From assembly GCF_002001045.1 (NCBI RefSeq), contig NZ_MUNR01000011.1:451416-515415 (forward strand): a stretch of DNA of 64,000 bases, in the 5' to 3' direction. How positions within the stretch are numbered: the first letter of the stretch is position 1; each line of letters opens with the position of its first letter. The translations under genes were made by a program, and so were the position numbers. The stretch comes from Rhodanobacter sp. C01. Lineage in GTDB: Bacteria; Pseudomonadota; Gammaproteobacteria; Xanthomonadales; Rhodanobacteraceae. Of the stretch, positions 26,070 to 35,092 are shown in pieces. The notes beneath the pieces are model-generated. The model saw only the letters and a program-made list of their open reading frames with translations, did not search any database and was not told the origin of the DNA.

Positions 26070-27590
26070 ATGGAATCGACGGGATTTGCACACTGGCTGG
26101 TCGTGGTGGTGGAACTCTGCACGGCCTTCGCGCTGCTGCTGTTCGCACTGGCGGTGGTGATCGTGCTGGCGACCTGGGTCGCCGATCGCAACCAGACCGG
26201 CAATGCGGTGCTGCGCAACTTCCCGGTGATCGGCCATTTCCGTTACTGGTTCCTGCATCTGGGCGAATTCTTCCGCCAGTACCTGTATTCCAGCGACCGC
26301 GAGGAGATGCCGTTCAACCGCGCGCAGCGCACCTGGGTGTATCGCGCCGCGAAGGACGTGGACAACACCAACGCGTTCGGGTCCAGCCGCGACTTGCGCG
26401 CCGAGGGTGTGCCGTTCTTCGTAAACGCGCCGTTTCCGGACCTGGGAGTGGATCACGTCAAGCCGGTGCCGGTAACGATCGGTCCGTATGCACGTGAGCC
26501 CTACAGCCACGCTCCGTTCTTCAACATCTCGGCGATGAGCTTCGGTGCGCTGTCGGCGCCAGCAGTGCGCGCACTGTCGCGTGGTGCGGCCAAGGCCGGG
26601 ATCTGGATGGATACCGGCGAAGGCGGCCTGGCGCCTTATCACCTCGAAGGCGGCTGCGACATCATCTTCGAGATCGGCACCGCCAAGTACGGCGTGCGTA
26701 CGCCGGACGGCAAGCTCGACGATGGCAAGCTGCTGGCGATCTGCGCGCACAAGCAGGTGAAGATGGTCAGCATCAAGCTGGGGCAGGGTGCCAAGCCGGG
26801 CATGGGCGGCCTGCTGCCCGGCGCCAAGGTCACCGCGGAGATCGCGGCGATCCGCGGCATTCCGGTCGGCGAGGATTCGCAGAGCCCGAACCGTCACCTC
26901 GACATCGGCAACGTTCCGCAGCTGATGGACGCAATCCACCACATCCGCGAGCTCACCGGCAAGCCGGTAGGTTTCAAGGCGGTACTCGGCGGTGTGGAAT
27001 GGATCGGCGAGCTGTGCGACGAAGTGCATCGGCGCGGCATCGCGAGCGCACCGGATTTCATCATCGTCGACGGTTCCGAGGGCGGCACCGGCGCGGCGCC
27101 GCAAACCCTGATGGAAGGCGTCGGGTTGCCGCTGCACGAGGCGCTGCCGGCCCTGCTCGACATGCTGATCGTCAAGGGCCTGCGCGAACGCATCAAGGTG
27201 GTCTGCTCGGGCAAGTGCATCACCGCCTACGACGTCGCATGGGCGCTCTCGCTCGGCGCAGACTTCGTCAACTCGGCGCGCGGCTTCATGCTGGCACTGG
27301 GCTGCATCCAGTCGCTGCAGTGCAACCGCAACACCTGTCCCACCGGCATCACCACGCAGAACCCGAAACTGCAGCGCGGCCTGGTCGTCACCGACAAGAG
27401 CGAGCGCGTGTATCACTACGCCAGCAACGTGATGAAGGAGGTCGGCATCATCGCGCACAGCTGTGGTGTCAGCGAACCGCGCGAGCTCAATCGCAGTCAC
27501 TGTCGTGTTGTGGGCGATGACGGGTTGTCTATACCGCTGGAGAAGCTGTATCCGTATCCGCAGGCGACGAAGCCGACCGAAGCCGTATAG
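26070..27590 (+). CDS. FMN-binding glutamate synthase family protein
   Basis: This 506-residue protein has one N-terminal membrane helix (about 10-33) and then the FMN/iron-sulfur core of glutamate synthase. Visible parts are FFNISAMSFGALSAPAVRALSRGA, EGGLAPYH, KLGQGAKPGMGG, and DGSEGGTGAAPQ. A cysteine group in CIQSLQCNRNTCPTGIT would bind the 3Fe-4S cluster. It lacks the amidotransferase and C-terminal domains of GltB and has no GltD partner here. The real reaction is therefore uncertain; these stand-alone, membrane-attached versions are uncharacterised. A strong AGAGAGGAAA lies before the ATG at 26070. Confidence 0.88.
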   Translation: MESTGFAHWLVVVVELCTAFALLLFALAVVIVLATWVADRNQTGNAVLRNFPVIGHFRYWFLHLGEFFRQYLYSSDREEMPFNRAQRTWVYRAAKDVDNTNAFGSSRDLRAEGVPFFVNAPFPDLGVDHVKPVPVTIGPYAREPYSHAPFFNISAMSFGALSAPAVRALSRGAAKAGIWMDTGEGGLAPYHLEGGCDIIFEIGTAKYGVRTPDGKLDDGKLLAICAHKQVKMVSIKLGQGAKPGMGGLLPGAKVTAEIAAIRGIPVGEDSQSPNRHLDIGNVPQLMDAIHHIRELTGKPVGFKAVLGGVEWIGELCDEVHRRGIASAPDFIIVDGSEGGTGAAPQTLMEGVGLPLHEALPALLDMLIVKGLRERIKVVCSGKCITAYDVAWALSLGADFVNSARGFMLALGCIQSLQCNRNTCPTGITTQNPKLQRGLVVTDKSERVYHYASNVMKEVGIIAHSCGVSEPRELNRSHCRVVGDDGLSIPLEKLYPYPQATKPTEAV

Positions 27591-27660
27591 GTCAGGCAGG
27601 CGGAAGCGAAGCCCAACGTGGGGTGCCGGGAAGTTTGGACTCGCTGCGCTCGTTGCCAGC

Positions 27661-28368
27661 CTATGGCATCTCCACCCATCCATCGACCGTGCGAACCTGC
27701 AGTGGCCTGAAGCGCCGCTTGTAATCCATCTTCGGATGGCCATCGATCCAGAAGCCAAGGTACAGCCACGGCATGTCGCGGCGGCGGGCGAGTGCCAGCT
27801 GCTGCAGGATCGCGTAGGTGCCGAGGCTGCGTGAAGTTTCATCAGGGTCGTAGAACGTATAGACGGCTGAAATCCCGTTGGCGCAGACATCGGTGACGGC
27901 TACCGCGACCAGGCGTTCGCGCTGGCGCAGTTCCAGGAACAGCGTGGGACTCCACGGCGCGGTGAGGAAACGGCGGAAATCGCTGGCTTCGGCATCGTCC
28001 ATGCCACCACCGGCATGGCGACTCTGCAGGTAGCGTTCGTACAGACCATGGCGCTCGCGGTTGTAGCCGGGGATCGATTCACTGACGACGAGGTCGGCAT
28101 TGCGCTTCAGGCAGCGGCGTTGCGTGCGGTCCGGCTGGAAGTTCGCCACATCGATGCGGCATGGCGTGCAGGCTCGGCACTGCGGGCAGTGCGGGAAGTA
28201 CAGATGGCCTCCCGCGCGCCGGAAGCCGCGTTCCAGCGCTGCGCCGTACAGCTTGTCCAGTTGCGGCGCAGCCGGATCGATCACCAGGTTCTGTGCCGTG
28301 CGCTCGGCGTAGTAGCCGCACACGTGAGGCAGCGTCTGGAACAGGCGGACGGGATCGGAACGGCGCAT
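27661..28368 (-). CDS. bpt: aspartate/glutamate leucyltransferase (N-end rule)
   Basis: Bpt transfers leucine from Leu-tRNA to proteins with N-terminal Asp or Glu, which marks them for ClpS/ClpAP degradation. The 235 residues show the family's N-terminal CGYYAER region, the cysteine pair in FPHCPQCRACTPCRID, RRCLKRNADL, and the C-terminal part LGTYAILQQLALARRRDMPWLYLGFWI (seen in pieces) with MDYKRRF. The ATG at 28368 fits the family. It converges with the GltB-like gene, with 70 bases between the stops. Confidence 0.95.
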   Translation of the reverse strand: MRRSDPVRLFQTLPHVCGYYAERTAQNLVIDPAAPQLDKLYGAALERGFRRAGGHLYFPHCPQCRACTPCRIDVANFQPDRTQRRCLKRNADLVVSESIPGYNRERHGLYERYLQSRHAGGGMDDAEASDFRRFLTAPWSPTLFLELRQRERLVAVAVTDVCANGISAVYTFYDPDETSRSLGTYAILQQLALARRRDMPWLYLGFWIDGHPKMDYKRRFRPLQVRTVDGWVEMP

Positions 28369-28426
28369 GTCCCGATTCTATGCTTGAGGATCGCCATGCG
28401 CACGGCTGGGCCGTACTTGGCGCTCG

Positions 28427-28819
28427 CTAGACCACGTGCAGGTAGCGCAACATCACCATCGCGCACGCAGCGAGCACCACCAGCATCACGATACGGCGCA
28501 CGCGGGCCACGGTGTGCTCTCGACGCATTTCCGGGGTGGGGTTGCGCACGGCGGCCAGTTCGTCGGCGTGGCGGATTACCGGCTCGATGCCGATCTGGCG
28601 CAGCAGTTCACGCGCCCTGGTGTAGTCGTCGGCGCGGGTGATCCACACCTGCGCCCAGCTGTCACGGTTGTCCTGCCGTTGCGTATAGCTGAAGCGCTGC
28701 CAGCTCTGGCGGTTGTAGTTGGACCGATTGGCCACGGTGGCCTCGATGCCGTGCTCGGCCATCAGGGCGACCACACGATCGATGTTTTCCGGGCGGGGCG
28801 AGGTATAGATCTGGCGCAT
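28427..28819 (-). CDS. DUF2007-like protein with C-terminal membrane anchor
   Basis: This 130-residue protein begins with MRQIYTSPRPENIDRVVALMAEHGIEATVANRS, which reads like the DUF2007 fold of putative signal-transducing proteins. It ends with one hydrophobic helix (IVMLVVLAACAMVMLRYL, about 108-126), which would anchor it with the domain in the cytoplasm. Xanthomonad relatives have been labelled pathogenicity-like protein without clear evidence. It lies 58 bases before bpt and 33 bases after tesB on the same strand, so a tesB-DUF2007-bpt transcript is possible. Confidence 0.6.
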   Translation of the reverse strand: MRQIYTSPRPENIDRVVALMAEHGIEATVANRSNYNRQSWQRFSYTQRQDNRDSWAQVWITRADDYTRARELLRQIGIEPVIRHADELAAVRNPTPEMRREHTVARVRRIVMLVVLAACAMVMLRYLHVV

Positions 28820-28852
28820 GTGCGCAGTTTACGCGATCGGCCTTGAACCGGC

Positions 28853-29719
28853 TCAGTCGCCGCGGACGCGGATCAGTCCTTCCTGCGCGGTGGATGCGAC
28901 CAATCGCCCGTCGCGGCTGAAGATCTGCCCGCGCGCCAGGCCGCGGCCACCCTGCGCCGTCGGGCTGTCGAACGAATACAGCAGCCATTCGTCGACGCGG
29001 AACGGACGGTGGAACCACAGCGCGTGGTCGAGGCTGGCCATCTGCACGTTGTGGGTCATGTACGAGATGCCGTGTGGCAGCGTGGCGGTACCGATCAGGT
29101 GGAAGTCCGACGCGTATGCCAGCAGGGCACGATGCAGGATCGCCGAGTCGCTGATCGGCGAGGTCAGCTTGAACCAGATGTGCTGGATCGGCGGCCGTTT
29201 GACCGGATGCAGCTCGTCGCGTGGCCATACCTGGCGAAACTCGAATGGGCCGTCGATGCCCAGCCAGCGTTGCAGTTTCACCGGCAGCCGGGCCAGTTCG
29301 TCCGGCGGCAGCGGATGCAGCGGTTCGATGTCTTCCGGTGCGGGCACCTCCGGCATCGAAGTCTGGTGCTCGACGCCGGATTCAGGCACCTGGAACGAGA
29401 TCGAGCCATTCAGGATCGGCTGGCCGTGCTGGATCGCCACCACACGCCGCGATGAGAACGTGCCGCCGTCACGGGTACGCTCCACGCTGTACACGATCGG
29501 TGCCTCGATATCGCCGGCGCGCAGGAAATAGGCGTGCAGCGAATGCGCCTCGCGCACCGGGTCCACCGTTTCTTGCGCTGCCGCCAGCGCCTGCCCAAGC
29601 ACCTGGCCGCCGAACACGAAGCGCGTACCGATATCGCGGCTCTGGCCGCGGAACAGGTTGTCCTCCAGCCGTTCGAGCTGCAGCAGCTCGACCAGTTCGG
29701 TGACGTGGTTTGGCGACAT
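28853..29719 (-). CDS. tesB: acyl-CoA thioesterase II
   Basis: TesB hydrolyses medium- and long-chain acyl-CoA to free fatty acid and CoA. The 288 residues form the double hot-dog fold and match the E. coli length of 286. Characteristic segments are FRGQSRDIGTRFVFGGQVLGQAL (read in pieces, residues 25-50), HSLHAYFLRAGDIEAPIVYSVE, and the second-domain LLAYASDFHLIGTATLPHG with the catalytic Asp. SLDHALWFHRPFR and GRGLARGQIFSRDGRLVAS are near the end. The ATG at 29719 is preferred to a TTG nine bases earlier. Confidence 0.96.
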   Translation of the reverse strand: MSPNHVTELVELLQLERLEDNLFRGQSRDIGTRFVFGGQVLGQALAAAQETVDPVREAHSLHAYFLRAGDIEAPIVYSVERTRDGGTFSSRRVVAIQHGQPILNGSISFQVPESGVEHQTSMPEVPAPEDIEPLHPLPPDELARLPVKLQRWLGIDGPFEFRQVWPRDELHPVKRPPIQHIWFKLTSPISDSAILHRALLAYASDFHLIGTATLPHGISYMTHNVQMASLDHALWFHRPFRVDEWLLYSFDSPTAQGGRGLARGQIFSRDGRLVASTAQEGLIRVRGD

Positions 29720-29775
29720 GGGGAGCAACTCGTTGTGGCGGCGAAGGCGCGATTATACCGGCCGCAGGCTGGCGC

Positions 29776-30336
29776 CTAGTGCGCGCCGATCCGCGTCAGG
29801 CCGCTGTCTTCCAGTACCGCAGTCCATGGGAACATCGGGCCGGGATCGAGCTTGCGATGGATTTCCTTCGCCGGGTCGTCACTGGCCGGCATCAGCGCGG
29901 TATCCAGATCCTCATGGCCGGCAATCTGCCGCAGGTTCGGGAAATCCTGGCGCAGTTGCGCCAGCAGGGCGCGCAGCGCAGCGATCTGGGCGGTGGTGTA
30001 CGGCTCGGTCATCTGCTGGTGATGCGAATCCCACCAGTGCGGGTAGCGTCCGAGGTTGACCAGTTCGATGCCGATCGAATTCGGGTTGTGGCCGCGCACG
30101 TGGTTCGCGACGTGGGTGCCGGGTACATAGCGGTAAATCGCACCGTCGCGGTCGATGTAGTAATGACCGCTGTTGCCGGTGCCGTTGTCGTACAGCGCCT
30201 TTTCACCGTATTCGCGGGCAGTGGCCAGATCCGGCAGCTCGGTGCAGTGGACCACCACCAGTTCGACCGCGCTGGCGGTACGCTCGGGCAGCTGGGGGAC
30301 GTAGGGTAGCGGCTGGTCGTGGATGGTCAGTGGCAT
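29776..30336 (-). CDS. N-acetylmuramoyl-L-alanine amidase, AmpD/PGRP type
   Basis: This 186-residue amidase_2 (PGRP-like) protein has the zinc ligands of AmpD-type enzymes. A His lies in VVVHCTELPDL, with a substrate-pocket HYYIDRDGAIYRYVPGTHVANHV, the NPNSIGIELVN motif, and IAGHEDLDT with the last His and Asp near the C-terminus. There is no clear signal peptide, so it probably acts in the cytoplasm on recycled muropeptides, as AmpD does. No ampE gene follows, and it differs from canonical AmpD in the N-terminal region. It diverges from the small hydrolase gene at 30428. Confidence 0.85.
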   Translation of the reverse strand: MPLTIHDQPLPYVPQLPERTASAVELVVVHCTELPDLATAREYGEKALYDNGTGNSGHYYIDRDGAIYRYVPGTHVANHVRGHNPNSIGIELVNLGRYPHWWDSHHQQMTEPYTTAQIAALRALLAQLRQDFPNLRQIAGHEDLDTALMPASDDPAKEIHRKLDPGPMFPWTAVLEDSGLTRIGAH

Positions 30337-30427
30337 CGCCCAAGTCTCGCACGCAGCGAGGTCGGGCGGAAACGCCGCCTGTTACCATGCACGCCTTGGC
30401 TTTTCGAAGTTTTCCATGGAGACCGCC

Positions 30428-30955
30428 ATGCGCGGCCAGATCATTCTTTCGCACGGCTCGGATTCCGGTCCGGATGCGACCAAGGTCAGTATGCTGGCCG
30501 CGCTGGCCGAATCACTGGGCTGGCGCACGCAGCGGCCGGATTACCGCAGCGACGATGCACGCGGCCATGCCGGCTCGGTGGCGCCGCGGATCGCCCGGCT
30601 GCGCGCCACCATCGAGGCGCTGGATGCGCCGCCGCTGCTGGTGGGTTCCAGCATGGGCGCATTCGTGTCCGGCTTGGCGTCGCTGGACGTGCCGGTGGCC
30701 GGGTTGCTGCTGCTGGCCACGCCCAGTGCGATCCCCGGTTATCCGCGTCCGTTCGACCTGCGCCGCGAAGTGCCGACCATGTTGATTCATGGCTGGCGGG
30801 ACGACGTGTGCCCGCTGGCAGGCGTGCATGCGCTCGCAGCACAGCGCCGGCTGCCGTTGCTGGTACTGGACGACGACCATCGACTGGGTGCCAGCATGGA
30901 TGTGATCACCGTACAGTTCCGGCAGATGCTCGATCGACTGGCGGCCGGCGCATGA
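30428..30955 (+). CDS. small alpha/beta-hydrolase
   Basis: This 175-residue protein is a compact alpha/beta-hydrolase. It opens with GQIILSHGSDSGPDATKV, has the nucleophile elbow LLVGSSMGAFVSG (Ser near residue 74), the acid strand MLIHGWRDDVCPL and a final LDDDHRLG with the likely catalytic His. No substrate can be named. A GGAGA about six bases before the ATG at 30428 decides the start over the ATG at 30416. Its stop overlaps the start of rlmL as ATGA, so it is coupled to that rRNA methyltransferase gene. No functional reason for the pairing is evident. Confidence 0.8.
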   Translation: MRGQIILSHGSDSGPDATKVSMLAALAESLGWRTQRPDYRSDDARGHAGSVAPRIARLRATIEALDAPPLLVGSSMGAFVSGLASLDVPVAGLLLLATPSAIPGYPRPFDLRREVPTMLIHGWRDDVCPLAGVHALAAQRRLPLLVLDDDHRLGASMDVITVQFRQMLDRLAAGA

Positions 30956-33153
30956 GCCTGCTTTCATCGGGTTTGTTCTTTGCCACCTGCCCGAAGGGGC
31001 TGGAATACCTGCTCCGCGACGAGCTGATTGCGATCGGTGCCAGCGACGTGCGCGAGGCGCTGGCTGGCGCGCACTTTTCAGGCACACTGGAAACCGCGTA
31101 TCGCGCCTGCCTGTGGTCGCGGCTGGCCAGCCGCATCCTGTTGCCGCTGGCCGAGTTCGATGCGGCCGACGACGACGCCTTGTATCGCGGCGTGCAGGAG
31201 ATCGACTGGAGCCGGCATCTGGCCGCGCATGCGACCTTCGCGGTGGATGCCGGTACCGCGATGAGCAAGCTCACGCACAGCCAGTTCATCGGTCTGCGCG
31301 TGAAGGATGCAGTGGTCGACCAGTTCCGCCAGCGTGACGGCACGCGGCCCGGCATCGACACGGATGAGCCCGATATCCGCATCAATGTGCGCCTGCGTCG
31401 CGATCGCGCCACGTTGTCGCTGGACCTGGCCGGTTCGCCGCTGCATCGGCGCGGTTGGCGCGAGGTGCAGGGCGAGGCGCCGCTGAAGGAGAACCTCGCC
31501 GCGGCGATGCTGCTGCGTGCGCGCTGGCCGGAGGTATACGCCGCCGGCGGCGCGTTGCTGGATCCGATGTGCGGTTCCGGCACCTTGCTGATCGAAGGCG
31601 CGCTGATGGCGGCAGATGTGGCGCCAGGTTTGCGCCGCGAATATTTCGGTTTCCTCGGCTGGCAGCAGCATGACATTGCGCTGTGGCGCGGTCTGCTGGA
31701 CGAGGCGAGACAGCGGGCCGAAACCGGCCTGCGCGGTCTGCGCAGCGTGTTCTTCGGCAGCGATGCCGATCCACGCATGGTGCAGACGGCCAAACGCAAT
31801 GCGCAGGAGGCGGGCGTGGCCGGCTTCTTCACGCTGGACCGGCAGGACATGACGCACGCCGCGCCACCTGCGGGGGGCGATTACGGTTTGGTCATCACCA
31901 ACCCGCCTTACGGCGAACGGCTCGGCGAGCGCGCCGAGATGCCGAAGCTGTATCGTGCGCTCGGTGACACGCTGCGCAACCGCTTCAGCGGCTGGCGTGC
32001 CGCCGTACTGGCCGGTGATGTGGAGCTGGGGCGCGCGATGCAATTGCACGCAGACAAGCGCTACGTGTTGTACAACGGTGCGCTGGAAACCGTGCTGCTG
32101 ACGTTCGACCTGGGCAAGCGCGAAGAAGCTCCGCGCGAACCGAAGCCGCTGTCGGCCGGCGCACAGATGCTGAAGAACCGGCTGGAGAAGAACCTCAAGC
32201 ACCTGCGCAAGCGGCTGACCCGCGAAGCCATCCATTGCTGGCGCGCCTATGACCAGGATCTGCCGGAGTACGCCGCCGCAATCGACGTCTACGGTGCGAC
32301 GAACGGCGACGATCACCTGCACATCCAGGAATACCGTGCGCCGGCCGACGTACCTGCCGACATCGCGCGCCTGCGCCTGCGCGAGATTGCCCGTGTTGCC
32401 GGTGAAGTACTCGGCGTGCCGCGTGAACGCATCGCGATCAAGACGCGCGAGCGTGGCAAGGGCGGCTCCAAGTATGGCCAGCTCGATCAACGCAACGAGT
32501 TCATCGAGGTGGAAGAGGGTGGTCTGAAGTTCCTAGTCAACCTCACCGATTACCTCGACACCGGCTTGTTTCTTGATCACCGGCTGGTGCGTGCCAAGGT
32601 ACGCGAGCTGGCGAAAGGTAAAAGCTTCCTCAACCTGTTCGCCTATACCGCCACCGCCAGCGTGCATGCGGCGGCGGGCGGCGCGGTGGAGACCACCAGC
32701 GTGGATCTGTCCGCCACATACCTGGAATGGGCTTCGCGCAATCTGGCACTGAACGGCTTCAGTGGCGCTCGTCACCGTCTGATGCAGTTCGATGCGCTGG
32801 ACTTCCTGCAACGCGATCGCGGGCACTACGGGCTGATCTTTGTCGACCCACCGACATTCTCCAATTCCAAGCGTGCCGAGGATTTCGACGTGCAGCGCGA
32901 TCACGTGAAGCTGCTCGATGCCTGCAATGAGCGGCTGACCCGCGACGGCGTGATCGTGTTCTCCAACAATTTTCGCCGTTTCAAGCTCGAACGCGCGGAA
33001 CTGGAACAGCGTTATGAGATCGAGGACTGGACCGTGCCCAGCATCCCGTTCGACTTCGCCCGTCGCGCCGACATCCACGGCTGCTGGCTGCTGCGGCGGC
33101 GCAAACCTGACGCCGGCATTAACCCCTGGGATAGCGCCCGTATCAAAAAATGA
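30952..33153 (+). CDS. rlmL: bifunctional 23S rRNA (m2G2445/m7G2069) methyltransferase
   Basis: RlmL (RlmKL) carries two methyltransferases in one chain. The 733 residues compare with 702 in E. coli. The N-terminal half has a THUMP domain and the RlmL catalytic part with DPMCGSGTLLIEGALMA and the NPPYGERLG motif (near residue 317). The C-terminal RlmK part has LNLFAYTATASVHAAAGGA and FVDPPTFSNSKR (near 632). The ATG at 30952 overlaps the preceding hydrolase stop. The longer frame that begins at 30319 is an artefact of reading through the hydrolase gene. Confidence 0.97.
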   Translation: MSLLSSGLFFATCPKGLEYLLRDELIAIGASDVREALAGAHFSGTLETAYRACLWSRLASRILLPLAEFDAADDDALYRGVQEIDWSRHLAAHATFAVDAGTAMSKLTHSQFIGLRVKDAVVDQFRQRDGTRPGIDTDEPDIRINVRLRRDRATLSLDLAGSPLHRRGWREVQGEAPLKENLAAAMLLRARWPEVYAAGGALLDPMCGSGTLLIEGALMAADVAPGLRREYFGFLGWQQHDIALWRGLLDEARQRAETGLRGLRSVFFGSDADPRMVQTAKRNAQEAGVAGFFTLDRQDMTHAAPPAGGDYGLVITNPPYGERLGERAEMPKLYRALGDTLRNRFSGWRAAVLAGDVELGRAMQLHADKRYVLYNGALETVLLTFDLGKREEAPREPKPLSAGAQMLKNRLEKNLKHLRKRLTREAIHCWRAYDQDLPEYAAAIDVYGATNGDDHLHIQEYRAPADVPADIARLRLREIARVAGEVLGVPRERIAIKTRERGKGGSKYGQLDQRNEFIEVEEGGLKFLVNLTDYLDTGLFLDHRLVRAKVRELAKGKSFLNLFAYTATASVHAAAGGAVETTSVDLSATYLEWASRNLALNGFSGARHRLMQFDALDFLQRDRGHYGLIFVDPPTFSNSKRAEDFDVQRDHVKLLDACNERLTRDGVIVFSNNFRRFKLERAELEQRYEIEDWTVPSIPFDFARRADIHGCWLLRRRKPDAGINPWDSARIKK

Positions 33154-33218
33154 ACCCTTCAGTCCACATTAAGCGCGACAAGACGAGCATTGGCATCGTC
33201 TAAACGGAGACCAGTGTC

Positions 33219-33611
33219 ATGAGCAAACGTTTCAGCAATGCGGGCAAGCTGGCAGTCATCAGTCTGGCAGTCGCGGCCGCGGTGGCAATGCCGCTCAGCG
33301 CGTCGGCTCGTGGCTGGGGTTACGGCTACCATGGCGGTTATCACGGTTATTACCACGGTGGCTACCGTGGTGGTTACTGGAGCGGTGGTCGCTGGATTGC
33401 CGGCGCACTCGTCACGGGTGCCGTGGTCGGACTGGTGGCCAACGCCCTCAGCCCGCCACCGGTGTATTACGCACCGCCGGTAGTCTATGCACAGCCGGGC
33501 GTGGTTTATGCCCAGCCTGGTGTGGTCTATCAGGACGGCCCGAGTCGCACGGTGATCTACAACAATCCGCCGCCGGGAAATTACGTCCGCGATGACGGTT
33601 ACAGCAACTGA
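33219..33611 (+). CDS. Gly/Tyr/His-rich exported protein
   Basis: This 130-residue protein has a signal peptide ending near PLSASARG. It is followed by a Gly/Tyr/His-rich stretch (YGYHGGYHGYYHGGYRGGYW, about 35-54), then one hydrophobic glycine-zipper-like segment (WIAGALVTGAVVGLVANAL, about 59-77). The tail is Pro/Val/Tyr-rich with an imperfect repeat PPVVYAQPGVVYAQPGVVY. No catalytic motif is visible, and the His-rich part could bind metal. It is probably an envelope protein of the periplasm or outer membrane, of unknown role. A good terminator follows. Confidence 0.7.
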   Translation: MSKRFSNAGKLAVISLAVAAAVAMPLSASARGWGYGYHGGYHGYYHGGYRGGYWSGGRWIAGALVTGAVVGLVANALSPPPVYYAPPVVYAQPGVVYAQPGVVYQDGPSRTVIYNNPPPGNYVRDDGYSN

Positions 33612-33633
33612 GTCTGCCTGATCGGTGATGCCA

Positions 33634-33668
33634 GAGAGCCCGGCGAAAGCCGGGCTCTCTCGTTTGCA
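33634..33668 (+). terminator. rho-independent terminator
   Basis: A perfect 12-base stem AGAGAGCCCGGC / GCCGGGCTCTCT closed by a GAAA tetraloop is followed by CGTTTG. It lies 23 bases after the Gly/Tyr-rich gene. Confidence 0.85.
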
Positions 33669-33841
33669 GGCTGTCACGCCGTGAACGGCTGACTTCAGGT
33701 GACGTGCCATCAAACAGCCATCCTCGTATCACGGGATTTGAACGATGGGCACGGCATGCTGGCGGCCATGTTTCCGCACCATCCATGTCGCGCGACACTT
33801 CGAGCCGGGATCTCACGGATGACTACGCCGAGGTCGTCGTA

Positions 33842-35092
33842 ATGACTGTTCGAGCGGTGCCCGGTCAGCTGCCGATCACGACGCGGTTCCGGCAGGTGCG
33901 CCAGCGGACTCTGGAGTTGTGCGCCGGTCTCAGTGCCGAGGATCTGCAGGTGCAGTCGATGCCGGATGCCAGCCCCGGCAAATGGCATCTGGCGCATACC
34001 AGCTGGTTCTTCGAGCAGTTCGTGCTCGGGCGCGATCCCGCCTACCAACCGCGCGATCCGGCATGGCATTACCTGTTCAATTCCTACTATCAGTCAATCG
34101 GGCCCATGCACGAGCGGCCGCAGCGCGGTCTGCTGTCACGTCCGTCGCTGGATGAGGTGCATGGTTACCGGCGCTATATCGACGATGCGGTGGGCGAATT
34201 GCTCGAACGCAGCGAGGACGCCGAACTGGCGACCCTGGTCGAGCTGGGCCTGCAGCACGAGCAGCAGCATCAGGAACTGCTGCTCACCGACATCAAGCAT
34301 GCGTTCTGGTGCAATCCGTTGCAGCCGGTGTATCGCACGACTCCGGTTGTCACGGTGAATGCGAAAGCGCCGCCGCTGCGCTTTGTCGATGGCCACGATG
34401 GCATCGTCGAGATTGGCTACCGCGGTGAAGGCTTTGCGTTTGACAATGAGACACCGCGTCATCGCACCCTGTTGCAGCCGCATGCACTGGCCAACCGGCT
34501 GGTGACCAATGCGGAATACCTGGCCTTCGTGCGCGAAGGTGGTTACCGCGAGCCCGGCCTGTGGCTGTCCGACGGCTGGGCCACCGTGCAGCGCGAGAGC
34601 TGGCAGCATCCGCTCTACTGGCAGGCCGACCTGGCCAGCGAGTTCACCCTGGCTGGCGTGCGTGCGCTCGATCCGCATGAGCCGGTATGTCATCTGAGCT
34701 ATTACGAGGCCGAGGCATTTGCCCGCTGGGCAGGCGTACGGCTGCCGACCGAAGCCGAATGGGAAACGGCGGCGCAGGGTGCCGGGATCGACGGCAATCT
34801 GCAGGACGAGCAGCGCTTCCAGCCGCGAGTCGCGCCAGATGGCGACGGCTTGCAGCAGCTGTATGGCGATGTGTGGGAGTGGACCGCCTCGCCGTATGTC
34901 AGCTATCCGGGCTTTCGCCCGTTGCCTGGTTCGCTGGGCGAATACAACGGCAAATTCATGTGCGGGCAATGGGTGTTGCGAGGTGGTTCCTGTGCCACTC
35001 CACGCAGCCATATCCGCGCCAGTTACCGCAATTTCTTTCCACCTCACGCCCGTTGGCAATTTGCCGGGCTACGACTGGGACAGGACCGATGA
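33842..35092 (+). CDS. egtB: ergothioneine biosynthesis sulfoxide synthase EgtB
   Basis: EgtB is the iron enzyme that joins hercynine to a thiol (cysteine or gamma-glutamylcysteine) with oxygen. The 416 residues hold an N-terminal DinB-like domain with KWHLAHTSWFFEQF (about 47-60) and the iron-binding HxxxHxE pattern in GLQHEQQHQELLLTD (about 137-151). The C-terminal FGE-sulfatase domain shows LPTEAEWE, GDVWEWTASPY, and GGSCATPRSHIRASYRNFF. The ATG at 33842 is used. An in-frame ATG at 33785 would add 19 residues with no similarity. Its stop overlaps the egtD start by four bases. Confidence 0.95.
   Translation: MTVRAVPGQLPITTRFRQVRQRTLELCAGLSAEDLQVQSMPDASPGKWHLAHTSWFFEQFVLGRDPAYQPRDPAWHYLFNSYYQSIGPMHERPQRGLLSRPSLDEVHGYRRYIDDAVGELLERSEDAELATLVELGLQHEQQHQELLLTDIKHAFWCNPLQPVYRTTPVVTVNAKAPPLRFVDGHDGIVEIGYRGEGFAFDNETPRHRTLLQPHALANRLVTNAEYLAFVREGGYREPGLWLSDGWATVQRESWQHPLYWQADLASEFTLAGVRALDPHEPVCHLSYYEAEAFARWAGVRLPTEAEWETAAQGAGIDGNLQDEQRFQPRVAPDGDGLQQLYGDVWEWTASPYVSYPGFRPLPGSLGEYNGKFMCGQWVLRGGSCATPRSHIRASYRNFFPPHARWQFAGLRLGQDR

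Noticed and set aside
25773..27890. 705-codon minus-strand frame over the GltB-like gene
   Set aside because: It spans purT, the intergenic gap and bpt, and has no coherent protein features.
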